Part shown: one piece after another, positions 25,391 through 37,042 of the stretch | How the letters are laid out: each line of letters begins with the position of its first letter | Numbering within the stretch: the stretch's first letter is position 1 | Notes under the pieces: model-generated | Databases searched by the model: none | The model's input: the letters and a program-made list of their open reading frames with translations, nothing else | What the model was told of the DNA's origin: nothing | Program-made: the position numbers and the translations under genes | Source: Melampsora larici-populina 98AG31 | Lineage: Eukaryota > Basidiomycota > Pucciniomycetes > Pucciniales > Melampsoraceae | Reading direction: 5' to 3' | Assembly: GCF_000204055.1 (NCBI RefSeq) | Contig: NW_006768768.1 | Coordinates: forward strand, 808,071-872,070 | Length of the DNA stretch: 64,000 bases

Positions 25391-27014
25391 ACTGACGCGC
25401 ACTCCTTGCAGTTGTCACATCACGTGGTGTGCTATTTGGTGAGCAGCAATATGCTACAGGGTGGCATGGGTTGTCAACTCTTGTGTGGCAACAGTAATCA
25501 TTGGGAGGCAACAACAAAATTGGGGCAGCATGAATGCCAACATAAATGGCTGTGCGGCAAAATTTACAATCATGTGTGGCAACATATATACATGTGCAGC
25601 AACATGATGTATCTCATGCATAATTGAGGTTACTCAAGACTATTGCGTTTGCAGCACCTTTGTCCTCTCAAACCTAAACTCAAGGTTGTTTTTTGGCAGG
25701 AAAATGTTCTGTGAGTTTCTTAAGGTTTATGTACAATTCATTACCCACAAAAACCATTTTGAATCTAGGTTTTTGAAAAACTGGCTCAAGCTTCATAGTC
25801 CTGAGTACCATTATTGCACACTTTTGTAGTTTTGTTTCCCGGGAGACTCAGCCATCATTTTACACTTGTGTGATGAACTTTGAAACATGTGTGATTACTA
25901 CATGTCTCAAAAAATGCAATTTCTCATCCACCACATCTTGTCTCAACCAGTACCAAGTAAGCATGTAGATGTGGGTCATTCACACCCAAACTTGTATCCC
26001 ATTTTTTTCTCACCAAGCCTGACATATCCGACTACTCAAAAGGTTTTGGATTGAACAGTGGATTGAACAGAAACTGGATAGGCAGAATTCTATAGAACAA
26101 GAAAAATGGAAATAGAATGACTTGAGTAAAGCTGCAGGATATCAGATATAGGTTTGATATTGATGAATCAATTGACAGGTAGAAAGAACTCAAATACAAT
26201 GGAATACCAAAATTTTTGATTTAAAAAGCACAAGGGTAATTATTACATGTAGCTATTGTCTATTTAACTAGTTCTTATATTTTATGACTCATATGACTAC
26301 ATGTGATTCTTTGTTTGCATGTAGTTATTTTGTATGTAATGAGTTTGCCAATTCACAAAGATTACCCAAAACTTACCAATTGTCCGTATAACACTCAATA
26401 CCCCTTATGAACTCTTTATCATCCCTAAAAACATAAGTTGTGGCCACAGCCTGATTACCATTCAATTCACTCTCTTGTCTTTTATTTTCAAGATCATCAG
26501 GTACTACTTTCTACACTTGTAATAAGACATGCATATCTTGTTACTTGTTTGTTTCCCTACCTAATAAGCTTGCTTTGGGACCATAACACTCATAAAAGTG
26601 TGATCTGCCCATACTACTTTGATCTGAGCATAGTAGTGTGATCCACCCACAAGAGTGTGAACTTCTTACACAAGTGTGATCTGTCCACATAAGTGCAAGA
26701 GTGTGTTTGGCACAACAATTTTTTGGGTCCTGAACTTTCAAACCCCAACCAAGTGCTTGCAAATGACTGCCAGGTAGGCTAAAACCTGGCCCTGGGGCAA
26801 TGTGGCCGTCCTGAGACACCAGTCGTATTATCGAGCTGAACAGGGTAGCTCCAAGGCTGTGTTGACAGGATAGGGCCAACACTCTAGGTGATCAGGCCCA
26901 GGATGGGGCTGTTTGGACTTCTCAGGTCAAGCTTATTTAAACCCAAGTGCGTACTGCTTGTTTCCCGGGAAGTCATTGGGCACAGGCAGGCGCGGACAGA
27001 GCTGGTCCATATAC

Positions 27015-27178
27015 GGGATACAAAGTAGAGCCCGGCACGTGCCCGGCAAAATGCCCCTATTTTTTTGGCAGTAAATTAGAATTCTGGGCCCGGACTTTTG
27101 CCCAGAAAATCAAATTTTACTGCCAAAATAATTCCGGGCACAAAGCCGGGCATGTGCCCGGATTCTACTTTGTATCCC
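27015..27178. mobile_element. 164-bp palindromic MITE with GGGATACAAAGTAGA ends
   Basis: The ends GGGATACAAAGTAGA (27015) and TCTACTTTGTATCCC (27178) are exact inverted repeats, followed inward by GCCCGGCACGTGCCCGGC-like blocks that also pair. The whole unit is an imperfect hairpin centred near 27095. AC flanks both ends, too short to prove a target duplication. It is nested within the larger inverted-repeat pair. Confidence 0.75.
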
Positions 27179-27211
27179 ACAAGAGTTCCACCACCAGGTA
27201 GCTACATGCAT

Positions 27212-27271
27212 ATCACAGACATGAATATCATAGACATGAATATCACAGACATGAATATCATAGACATACAT
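27212..27271. repeat. 15-bp tandem repeat, four copies
   Basis: The unit ATCACAGACATGAAT alternates with ATCATAGACATGAAT, four units in a row; the last differs at two positions. It lies just right of the 164-bp MITE. Confidence 0.85.
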
Positions 27272-27880
27272 ATGTCAGTGAGTTCATACATCAAACCTTC
27301 TGTGAAGTCTTGAGAGTCTACAAAAGTAGCATAAGTGTCAATGACAATCAAACAAGTGTGAAATGATGGCCAAGTTTCCTGGCCAAAAAAAACACTGCAC
27401 AAGTGTGCAATTATGTTACTCAAACCTATTAGGCTTGAGCAGGAATTTTGGAACCCTAGTTTCAAGATGCTATTTTTTTGCAAAAAAACGCAAAAAATCA
27501 ATTGTACAGAAATCTTGGAACATTCTAGAAATTTCCACAGTCCTGAGTATCCCAAATGATGCATATAATACATCATATTGTTACACATGTGCTTATCTTG
27601 ATTCTTGCCACACATGTATATGTGTTGCAACAGATGTATATGAGTTGCCACACATGTTTATATGTTGCCACACATGTATTTCTATTTCTGAACATATTGG
27701 TAAATGTTGCCACAAAGGCATCTATGTTGCTGCTCCATTTTTTCTGTTGCCTCTCAGGGCTTGATGTTGCTGCCCAATCAATACTGTTGTCACCCCAGAA
27801 CTGATGACACATGCCACCCTGGAGCATTTTGCCGCAAACCAGATAGTGCACCATGTGATGTGACAAGTTCTTGCGGGGCA

Positions 27881-28862
27881 GGATTTTTCATGTCACTTCA
27901 TGCAGTGCAACAAGCTTGTTACTGCCTTACAGAAATGTACATCTCCCTCATCTTGCCATGGTGTGCATGACAATTGACCTGAGCTGTCACCGCAACTTGA
28001 ACAGATCATTTGTGGCAATAAATTTTGATAAATATGCCTCCTTCAAGGACCTACAAAAGGTCACAGGCTCCAGTGAACATAGCATTGGTTATGCATGCTT
28101 TCAAATTCTAGAGTAGACATCCCAACACACATGTCAATTCCTTGATGGACTGACTGGGTTTTGGCTTGTGTGTATGTGGTGGCTCAGCTGCTAGCTTCAA
28201 GAACATAATTGCCTCAGAAGGTTTATGGCAAGTTATCCCACAGCACCAAATATTCCCAAAAAGGCTTCTGGGCAGCTAAGACTTCAGAAGTGCATCTCTC
28301 ACATTTGGTAACAAACTGTTCAAAACAAAGGACATTTACGGAGAGAGAGGGGAGGATCCTATGATACATTGTTTTAATGTAGATTTAAATTTGTAAATAT
28401 CATTTTATTTCTTCCTTCATAAACCCAGTCTCACCCAGCCTCAGAGGAGGACTGTCTTCAAATTCACTGTTCCTGTGTGGGGTAGCTCTTTGATGATCCC
28501 CCTAATTGCAATAACCTTTGGGGCAGAAAACACTATAGATACACAGGGACTAAGATCCATGTGTCATTGAACCACCTTGCAAATAAGCTGTAAATCAAAA
28601 TGCTTTGACCACTGCATTTTGATTTTCAACACATACTCAATCATGAAGGACAAATGCCGCTTCTTGGCCTGATTCCTTCTGACTCAATGGACCCCCAAAA
28701 CATGAATCACCCATGCACACCCACCTGGCCGGATCCAACTTGAGTCACCAGATCCAAGGCCAAGTTGGACACGGCAGTATCTAGGGCCGGGCCAAGACTC
28801 TCCAGGGGAGCTATCCAATCTCTGATCCTACCAAACTCTACTTACCACCTCCACACCTTTGA
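27881..28862. other. Non-coding stretch
   Basis: No gene, tRNA or paired repeat is supported. Probably decayed repeat DNA. Confidence 0.35.
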
Positions 28863-29191
28863 CAAGGCTGTCACTATACTATACTATACTATACTATACT
28901 TCACTATACTCAGTATAGTATAGAGTCCAACTATACTGACTTGAACTAAACTCAGTATAGTATAGATGAACTATACTCAGATATACTATACTGTACTGTG
29001 CAGTATAGTTGGACAAGTTGATTAAAAACATGCATAACCCTTTTTCAGGTATGGTTGATGAAAAGATACTATACTGAGTATAGTTGGGTAAAGTATAGTT
29101 GCAACCATACTATACCCAGTATGGTATAGTTTAGTTTAAACTATACTATACCCAACTATACCCAAACCAGTATAGTATAGTGGCACCCTTG
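28863..29191. mobile_element. 329-bp MITE sharing its terminus with hAT 1
   Basis: The ends CAAGGCTGTCAC and (reverse complement of the right end) CAAGGGTGCCAC are followed on both sides by ACTATACTATAC. The body is a TATAG/CTATA palindrome tract. CCTTTGA flanks both ends directly (28856-28862 and 29192-29198), a 7-bp and possibly 8-bp (A/G)CCTTTGA duplication, as expected for hAT elements. Its right terminus nearly matches that of hAT 1 at 2863, so it is a candidate non-autonomous partner of that family. Confidence 0.78.
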
Positions 29192-29198
29192 CCTTTGA

Positions 29199-29803
29199 CA
29201 TCAAATATGTGGTTTATGTTTGCTAGCAACCCTATTAGTACATAGTCTAACTCTGTAACCTCAATTGACTTTATCTTGGAGGTCAACATTGGAGGTTTAC
29301 TTCACTTGAGCACATATCCTTTTGACCTATCAGTTTTTAGACCAAAGCTCAAGAAACACTGGATGATACATATGAATCAGTTTTTGGTCACAGGAAATCA
29401 GGTGAATTCATTCAATGTGTGCCATTCAATGAAACAGTTCACCATCACCAGCCATGGCCTCTATGATATACATTGTTGTCTATAAACAATTTGATGAGGA
29501 TTGGTGCAAAGGTCACAGGTGCAAGCGCATGAAGGAAAATGCGTTACAAAAGATGACTTCTTTGATTGAGAGATAAAGTAATCAAGTATAAGACTTAAAT
29601 GATTGATCAAGGTGATCAAATATGAAGTTATAAGTGATGTGTTGCTTTTTCCAAAACCTGTCTAAACCAATCACAACTGCTTTCACGCGATAGAGTCATA
29701 AAGATACTTAGATATGCTTAAAGTGAAGTTTTGAAGTATCTGAACCTTTCTAACTTCCACTTCCACCATCTTGATCATTAAAGTCTCCTTCAATTCATTC
29801 ATC
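29199..29803. promoter_or_regulatory. Upstream region of the PRCC gene
   Basis: It becomes T/C-rich just before the start codon (cttccacttccaccatc). No specific element recognised; promoter role inferred from position. Confidence 0.35.
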
Positions 29804-31092
29804 ATGCAACTTGTTGATTATGGTTCTGATTCTGATTCAAATTCTAGTCAAAAGGATCCTATTCCATCTTCATCAACACTTCAAGCCCAACCCAATCCAA
29901 CTATATCAATTCCATCAAACCTTCGTCTTCCTCCACCTAAACGTAATAAGCCTACAAAAGCTCGCATCTTGCTTGAGCCATTACTTCCTCGTACCACCGA
30001 TCATGAAACCGAACCCACCAATCTGAAACGATCAGAATCCGGGAATCTAGACCGAGAAGATCTTAATGAATCAAAGAAACCGAAGCTCGAGTCTTTAGCT
30101 AAAAAGAAATCAGGCTTAGCTGCTCTTCTTCCTCCGCCTAAGAATCCTAATCCAATACCCAAAGGAAGGCTCAATATAATCAAGCCAGCAACTTCTTCAT
30201 CCAAGCTTGCTGCCCCATCATCAACTCAACCCGCTCAGAATGACCAAACCTCTACACCCGAACCACCTTTGATTTTAACAGATTCTTCTCAACTATCCAA
30301 TCCAAATCAGTCTTCTTCTTCTTCCCAAGCAGAGGGACTAAACCTCTTTGGTTTACCTTCCACATCCACACTATCCAAACCTCAGTCAACCACCAACTCC
30401 ATCTCACCCTCGATAACGATCTCCTCAGCCCCCCAAGTAGTGGAAGAAAAACCACCACCACCAACCCTAAATGATCCATACCCAGGTTATTGGCAAAGAT
30501 CAAATGGACAATGGTGTGCAAGAAGTCTGGAAGAACCAGAATGGAAAACGTTTTATGAAACACATTATCAATCCAACAACACATTAGATCAACAAACTTC
30601 ATCAAAAGAAGTACCCAAAGATTTCTTTAAACAATCCAATGGCCAATTAGGAGGTCTAGGAGGAATGGAAGAATTCAATGCGGGTAAAGTGGCTCAATTA
30701 GCTTGGGAGAATAAACCTAAGATTATCGATCCAAGAGAAGAAGCGAGAAAAGAACAAGCTGAGAAAGCGGCTGGAAAACCTGCTGTACGTCCCCCTTTTT
30801 TTTGATCGTCTTTACTTCTTTTCAAGTCTCTGAAAGTTTTCTTTCATTTCTGTTGGTTTTGTTTCTTGGGGCGATCAGAAACAAATCTCATCTAGAGCTA
30901 GAGGTCGCCATCAGTTATCTTCTTTACTTACTGAAGCTCAAGCTAATCGAGCTGAATTAGAAGATCGTATCTCACGTGGTAAATTTAATCGAAAAGCAGG
31001 TGGTGCTAAATATGGTATGCATCTTTACTTCCTTTCAAGCTTGGATTCCTGAAATAAGTGACTAACTTTACCTTGCTTTTTTAGGTTTTTGA
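29804..31092 (+). CDS. PRCC: PRCC family nuclear protein
   Basis: PRCC is a conserved nuclear protein associated with the spliceosome; in humans it binds MAD2B and is a translocation partner in papillary renal carcinoma. Exons 29804-30784, 30879-31014 and 31085-31092 give 374 residues. The N-terminus MQLVDYGSDSDSN resembles the conserved LV-Y-SDSD start. A short GLAALLPPPKNP block near residue 103 matches the ALLP-PKN motif of the family. The middle is proline/serine-rich, and the segment DPYPGYWQRSNGQWCARSLE is an extra feature I associate only with this protein. The C-terminus RGRHQLSSLLTEAQANRAEL then GGAKYGF is the diagnostic PRCC ending. The last coding exon is only 8 nt and completes G-F-stop. 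The start at 29804 is chosen because the conserved motif begins there. Confidence 0.82.
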
Positions 31093-31640
31093 TTGTATTT
31101 TTGGCGCTACGAAACGATTGTTTTGCGTATGTAAATACAAAAGCCAAGAACTCTCTTGCTATATTGTAGTACTGGATTTTGCTTTCAGTGTGTATAAGAC
31201 AACGTCATTTATTCTTTGTACCATATTATGCCCACATTCAAATATGCAGCCACACTGTCTAACGTTCGCAATAGTTCAAATTATGTGGTCTGGTCTGGTA
31301 CATCAAGATCAAGAATGGTTCATGGGATTACTCTGTTGTACATATCCATGACGTCAATTGAGTGATCGACTGAACATACGATTTGAATGTCAATATTTTC
31401 CTTGCAAGTTACGAGCCCAATATACAAAATTTCTTCATCATTCTAGAGTCAAGATCCATGATTCCTAACTAATCCTAATATACAGTCGGCTTTGTCATAA
31501 GTGAGACTAAACATCCAATCGCAAGAGTTTTGAAAGATGCATAGAGAAATAGAGACTGAAGAGAATGAGAAAAATATGCTGAAGTGAATTTCCAAGGATC
31601 CATAAAAGAGAGGTAATGGTAAGTGAGAAAAACAAAATGA
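31093..31640. other. Convergent intergenic region
   Basis: It lies between the 3' ends of the PRCC gene and the minus-strand transporter gene. No gene seen; both terminators should lie here. Confidence 0.4.
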
Positions 31641-33870
31641 TCAAAATAACATCTTGATACCTGCACCAATAGTGGCCGTTCCAGCGATAGGATAAAGTAA
31701 ATACTATTGAATAATAGAATCTGATCAGTTTTATCAGAAAAGGCAGTTGAAAGATTCATGACGCTTCAGAAAGATATCTTGAAATAACAAAACAACATAC
31801 CTGAACCAAGATAAATGCACATAACAATTCCACATTGCTTTCTTGACCAAATGAGCCAGCAGCCAAAGCACTTAGAGAGATTTGATTAGTAGAAGTAACA
31901 GAACAAGAATAATAAATACAAATCATTTTTAGTAGTTCTTTATTTTCTCCTCCAAACAAACTTGTATACCTATCCAAACAAAATATCAAACTTAATCCAA
32001 TGATAGGTAAAACCACTAATTTGATAAATGCTAAACCAAAGATCGCTTTGAATGGCAATGAATTTGAAGTTTCGCGTGAGATTGACATTCTAGCAAAACT
32101 TGCACCTGTGATAATTAAGGCTAATGGGATTGCTGAAGCTCCTAAGAATGCAGCTGATTCAATTAAAATTGATAAAATCGGTTTTCCATCGGGTGCTGTT
32201 GGATAATTTAAATTTGGTTTTGTAGGAATCACAAATAAATGTTTCAAGGCTGGTGTGATTGCAGTTATTAATCCTAAGCTAATTGCAATGCTGACTGGAG
32301 TGACAAGATTCTGTAAGGTGATCAGAAGTTTTTGTGAAATCGTCTTTTCCGAATCTAGCTCTACACGAAATCGGATGTTGAGACCTGGAATGTAAGTGGA
32401 AGTGCCCGAGATCAATGAGACAAGTGAAGAACAAGACATGATCTTGCGTAGCCCGTCGCCAGACAGTTTTTGGACTGAATGAGAGGATCTTCTTAAGTGA
32501 AGGCAAATGGGATGACATACTAGAAGAACTTTCTCTCGGTGTGTTGGTGTCTGGGAAGTTAGAGCTTGATAAACGTCCACCCAGTTTGGCTAGACCATCG
32601 AGGTATAGATAAATATCAGATGAACAACCCGTGATGTCTACTTGAGTAGTTGTATGAGAACAGACATGGTGATAAGGTAGAATCCTCTGATTCTTCTGGT
32701 AAAGCGATCCGACCATAGCTATGTTCAGCAGATACGATTGCAAGGCCACCGAGGTCAGGTGCTGATCCATGAGTGAGTTGAACTTCTTGATCATCCTTAA
32801 TTGGTACATCGTCAAAGTCACGTTGAATCATTCTGACGGAGATCAAATACCGGTGAGTGAGATTTCTTGGTTTGTGGAAGACTCGAAGACTGACCTTATT
32901 CCCGGGCCACCAAATAAAGACAACTAGAGGCACATATATTCAAATTGTTGCTCAAGGCAATCAAGATCTCATCATTACTGATATCACATTCAAGGAAGAT
33001 GACTTACATTGTTAACCAAGACGAAAAAAGATCCATAAGCAAGTCCCAAATCTTGATCCCCTACCCTTCCAAATGGGGGTTCAGCAGCCAATGAAGCAAT
33101 TACGCTGAACGGTAAATTCCCTGAAAAATACCTTGTCAGTTCATGGTATGATGGCAACTTAAACAGACAAAAGTTTACCCCAATTCGACCACTAGTTCAA
33201 ATATACATCACGAAGAATTTGGATTATATCTGATCAGTTGTAAAATTCGAGAATCACAAATGGACAGTGAATCAAACTGACGACTGCTGCTACGATAAAC
33301 CCATTCTTGAAATGATGTGGTACTTTGACGAATAACAAAAGTAATCGAGCCAAAGCATAACTCAAAGCCTATCGTAGTTCACCTATATCAATCCTTCATA
33401 TTCACTTTGATCCAATGAAAAGCTTTCAAATTGACCTGACCATATAAAACGCTCCAAATCCTAAACAAATGATCACATCTTTTGAATTATCAGTAGTAAT
33501 AGAAGGTACCAGGTTTGAAAACATTAAACACTAATAAATAATCAAAAGAAACGTTGATCAGTTCTTTCATACAAGGAGAACATCAAGTCAAAAGGTTTTC
33601 CAAGAAAAAGTCACAAACTGGTAAAGCTCCATAAATTTGAATTTGAGCTGCTGCTTTAACTCCTTCAATTCCAATCCTTTTAGATCTGACTAGATGGACA
33701 CCTACTAAACCTGGTATAATATTCTAAAATCGAAACACAAACAAAGCGTCAGACTAAGAAAATAAAAAATAGTAAATAGTAAAGTGATGAAGAAAAGGCT
33801 TTACCTTGATGACTGGCTTGACTGAGATCCATATCAAGGTACTTAAATTGAGATCGGGAGTCACCATCAT
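31641..33870 (-). CDS. PIN-like (auxin efflux carrier superfamily) membrane transporter, ECM3-like
   Basis: Fungal members of this family (yeast Ecm3, YNL095C, YLR152C) are integral membrane proteins, probably of the ER or vacuolar system; substrates are not established. Eleven exons join in phase to 485 residues: 33870-33805, 33723-33619, 33530-33441, 33368-33282, 33191-33179, 33120-33008, 32923-32895, 32832-32736, 32686-32476, 32384-31801, 31703-31641. The N-terminal half gives IWISVKPVIKNIIPGLVGVH, ALPCLMFSNLVPSI, AAVWSNWGNLPFSVIASLA; SNWGNLP is a family hallmark and needs the 13-nt microexon. A hydrophilic loop (residues about 165-270) is followed by LVTPVSIAISLGLITAITPA, AAFLGASAIPLALIITGASF, AIFGLAFIKLVVLPIIGLSL and the end YLLYPIAGTATIGAGIKMLF. 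Joints in the loop (32736/32686, 32476/32384) are the least certain. Confidence 0.82.
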
Positions 33871-34262
33871 AAATATACTCTTGATATGCGGAAATTCTTC
33901 AATTTTGTTTCGTAGCTTGGGTGAAGGTGTTGTTGGAGTGTAAGCAGTTCGATAGAATTTGGTAGTAGTACACCGTGAGACTCTATGTAGCAACACTGCG
34001 CAATCCAATTGAAAAAATGATTCGGTTTACCGTCTCATTCATCAATCAGCAGCCTGTATTCACCAAATTGACCACCAAAAGTGATCGAACTTGATTCAAA
34101 GTCGTGGTATTGAAGACAAGCAACGATCGACTCTTTTACTTTGGGCTCAAGTATTTGGCAACAGTGGCAACTCTTTGTGATCTCAATACACCTACAGGCT
34201 TTCACTCGCCTTCTGCAATCTCACTTCACATACCATATTTTTTTTGTACGATGCATACAGGG
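33871..34262. other. Intergenic region between transporter and tRNA
   Basis: It contains the probable promoter of the minus-strand transporter. A further Met lies upstream at 34008 but would add a stretch without family similarity, so the start at 33870 was preferred. Confidence 0.4.
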
Positions 34263-34272
34263 ATGACGTCAT
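34263..34272. promoter_or_regulatory. ATGACGTCAT palindrome abutting tRNA-Ala
   Basis: A perfect CRE/ATF-type palindrome ends 1 bp before the first base of the tRNA. The same position before the split tRNA at 40662 has GATTACGTCATC on the tRNA strand, so the motif is largely conserved in a second tRNA-Ala locus. It may be a bZIP or Pol III-related upstream element; function is inference. Confidence 0.45.
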
Positions 34273-34273
34273 C

Positions 34274-34361
34274 GGGGTTCTAGCTCATCGGTAGAGCGCT
34301 CGCTTAGCATCTTTCCTTGTGTGGTTGCGAGAGGCGCTGGGTTCGATTCCCAGGTACTCCA
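34274..34361 (+). tRNA. tRNA-Ala(AGC): tRNA-Ala(AGC), intron-containing, intact
   Basis: The acceptor GGGGTTC pairs with GTACTCC (one T-T mismatch, one G-T), discriminator A at 34361. The A box region TAGCTCATCGGTAGAGCG and B box GGTTCGATTCC are good Pol III promoters. The anticodon stem CTCGC/GCGAG carries loop TTAGCA...T with anticodon AGC and a 16-nt intron one base 3' of the anticodon, the standard position. The T arm is CTGGG-TTCGATT-CCCAG. The mature tRNA is 72 nt before CCA addition. Confidence 0.93.
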
Positions 34362-34472
34362 ACTGGTTAATATTTTGCCTGCTTGAGGTTGATGTACGAG
34401 GTTATATGGTAAAAACCTACAATGTTCCCCTTTTGCACAATCTGGGTCAAGAATGCAATTATTACTCCTCAG

Positions 34473-37034
34473 TAAGGCTTGGACCCGACCCGGCCCGGCC
34501 TTCAAAAAATGGGCCAATCGGGCCCCCTGTTTTTTGGCTGCCCGGCCGGGCCCGGCCCGGTAATTTTTTTTTGCGCTATGTATGTGGTTCAGCAACGTGG
34601 AAATTGATCAAGCCAGGTCCCTCATATTGTCATCATGGTTCCTAAACGCCCCCATTCATCCAATGAACAAGTGATCACAATATCAGATTCTCCTTTAAAA
34701 GTCAAGACCCCTACAAAAAGCAAGAAAATCAAACTCGACAACTCACACAAGTTCTCATGGGTCTGGAAGCATTTCATAACTGAATACGACAAAGGGTCAA
34801 AGGTCAAGCAGAATATCTGTCAAGTCCCTCATCCATCTGAGGGAGGTAGAGTATGTGGAGCTGTGATGACCGTTGATCAATCTTGTAGCACAAGATCCAT
34901 GTCCCGACATTTGAAACGCCGTCATAAAATATTTGAAGACACTGCCGCCGAAGCCGGGACTATGAGGAACTTTTTGACTGATGGCAAGATTGAGAAGGTG
35001 AGCTGATACTCAACAAGCCTCATGTTCCTTTTTTGTGTTTTCTTTCTGACTAATCCATTTTGATCCTAGCCTCTCAAGCTCACCCGCGAGAACCTAAAAC
35101 AAAGACTCCTTCGCCTCACCATCATGAAGGAGCTTCCCTTTTCTTTTGTCGATTCTCCAGACCTACGAAAACTTCTTGAGTTGTGTAACCCGGCTGTGAC
35201 ACCACTCCTAGTCGGCTCGGATGCTCTTGGAGATGCAGTACGAGAGAACTTTTGCGAAATGAAAGGAGTTATGAAGGAAGTCTTTGCAAAGCAAATATCC
35301 GTCAGCATCACCTGTGACTGTTGGACATCCCCAAATCAAAAATCCGTCTTAGGTGCCACTGCCCACTGGATCAATGAAAAATTTGAACTTCAAGAAGTCA
35401 TACTATGTCTCAAAGAGATTGATGGCGAGCATACTGGTGTAAACATCGCGGATCATCTTATTCCGGTTCTTAGAGAGTATGGGATACTTGACAAGGTTTT
35501 CTGTGTTGTTGCTGACAACGCCAGTTCAAACGGTACAATGGCTGATGCTCTTGGAGCAGTGTGTCCAAACTTCAAGCGAGATCAAAATCTCCTTGGATGT
35601 GTTGCACATGTTATTAACCTTGTTGCTCGAGATGGACTCAAGGCGTTCTCCAAAAGACTTGGTGAAGATGGACCAGTCCCACGCGACCTTGCTGTTCTTC
35701 TTGAACCAATGCAAACCTCTGATGTCAACTTGGTCCTTACTCAACTCCACAAGCTTATTGCTTGGATCTACAAATCACCTCAGCGCTTACAATCTTTCCT
35801 CAAGCAAGTTGAGGCTGACTTAGGCTATGCTCTCCACCTTGTCCGCAATGTCGACACACGATGGAACTCCGACCTCGATTGTTATCGCCGAGCATATCGT
35901 TTACGGGTATCTATCAACACGAAATGTCAAAACGATCCCGACTACAGGCAGTATGCCTTTTCAGATGATGAATGGAAGCTTATAGGGCACCTAGTCGAAT
36001 TTCTTGAACCTTTTGAGATTACCACCAAGGATCTCTCAGCAAGCAAATACCCGAGCCTTGGCGATGTGATCCCAGTATACGAATGGATCATCAGGAAGTT
36101 GAACTCGGTATGCTGTGTTCTCAATTGCATTTCTTGATTGATCTTTTTTTTAAATCTCACTTTACTCACTGGATAAACTTGTACTTTTCTAGAGCTGGTG
36201 TAACTACGATGCTCAAGAGCTCCGACAAGCCATCCAACCGATGAAAACCAAGACCGAATTGTACTACGAGAGGGTCCTCAAAAAGCCAGCGTACTTGTGT
36301 GCGCTTCTGCTTGACCCACGTAGCAAGGACCAAGAGTTGACTGATGAAACTCTAGTCCTTTCCGGAATCGATGATCGTAACGATTGGAAAACACTCTTTC
36401 TGAACAAGTGTAGAAAATTTCATCAAGATAGCATATTGGTCAACCCCGAAGAACCTGTACCACTGCCTGAAGATCGCCCTCGATCCTTTGTCACCAAAAA
36501 GAAGGCTCAAGGAATCGAGGCTGAGCTTCAAACATACCTCTCAACCGAGCGAGAGAGCGAGGATTATCACCCACTCAACTATTGGAGCGACGAGGGCCAT
36601 CGATTTCCCATTCTTGCCAAGATGGCAAGAATCTTTCTAGCTATCCCAGCCACCAGCACCCCATCCGAACGATCATTTTCATCTGCGGGTAGGATCATCA
36701 CTGATCTTCGCGCCTCAATGCACATCTCGACTCTTGAAGCAACGGTATGCCTCAAGAGTTTTGATAAATTTACTTAATCAACTCTACTTTGTATACATAC
36801 ATCAGTCAAAGTTGAATTGAATATGTGCCCCAACCTCATCTTCTTGCTCTATTGAGTCCGCTCGCCCCTATTTGCCCCCTTTCCGAGCCGCTGAGCCCCC
36901 GTTTTAGTGCCACCAACCCCTCGAGCCCCTTCGGGCCGCCCGTGAGCACGGCGCCATCGGGCCACATAGCTTTTTGAAAGGGCCGTTTGAGCCCGGGCCC
37001 GCTCGGGTGGTCCTGGTGCCAGGTCCAAGCCTTA
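34473..37034 (+). mobile_element. Complete hAT transposon 2, 2562 bp, 8-bp TSD
   Basis: A perfect 13-bp inverted repeat (TAAGGCTTGGACC at 34473, GGTCCAAGCCTTA ending 37034) is flanked by the 8-bp duplication CTCCTCAG (34465-34472 and 37035-37042), diagnostic of hAT insertion. The subterminal regions are strongly GC-rich with repeated CGGCCCGG and GGGCC words, in contrast to the AT-rich surroundings. One uninterrupted transposase gene lies inside. All parts needed for autonomous transposition appear present. It lies 111 bp after the intact tRNA-Ala. Confidence 0.93.
34635..36777 (+). CDS. hAT transposase with BED zinc finger, intact
   Basis: Three exons (34635-34997, 35070-36107, 36193-36777) give 661 residues without stops. 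Residues about 35-95 form a BED-type DNA-binding finger (HKFSWVWKHFI, then Cys residues in NICQV and RVCGA and the pair in SRHLKRRH). The RNase-H-like catalytic core follows: SVSITCDCWTSPNQKSVLGA with the first acidic residue, KVFCVVADNASSNGTM, and LLGCVAHVINLVARDGL. The C-terminus has the hAT dimerisation domain: YHPLNYWSDEGHRFPILAKM and ARIFLAIPATSTPSERSFSS. It acts on the element's own TIRs in the nucleus. In contrast to hAT 1 it shows no disabling change, so a recent insertion is likely. Confidence 0.93.
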
Positions 37035-37042
37035 CTCCTCAG

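Larger units (their letters stand above)
25400..27880. mobile_element. Long inverted-repeat pair framing ~2 kb
   Basis: The left arm (25400-25625) and right arm (27556-27880) are diverged inverted copies; shared blocks include TTGTCACATCAC, GGTGGCATG, TGTGGCAACA and ATACATGTG. Both arms are rich in a TTGCCACACATGTATAT-type unit, repeated in tandem at 27603-27690. The interior has no recognisable transposase and contains a nested 164-bp MITE. The outer ends and target site are not defined. Best described as a fold-back type element or two inverted copies of one repeat. Confidence 0.55.

Noticed and set aside
27202..27651. 149-residue minus-strand frame
   Set aside because: Its C-terminus is the 15-bp tandem repeat translated and the rest lies in the inverted-repeat arm; no domain.
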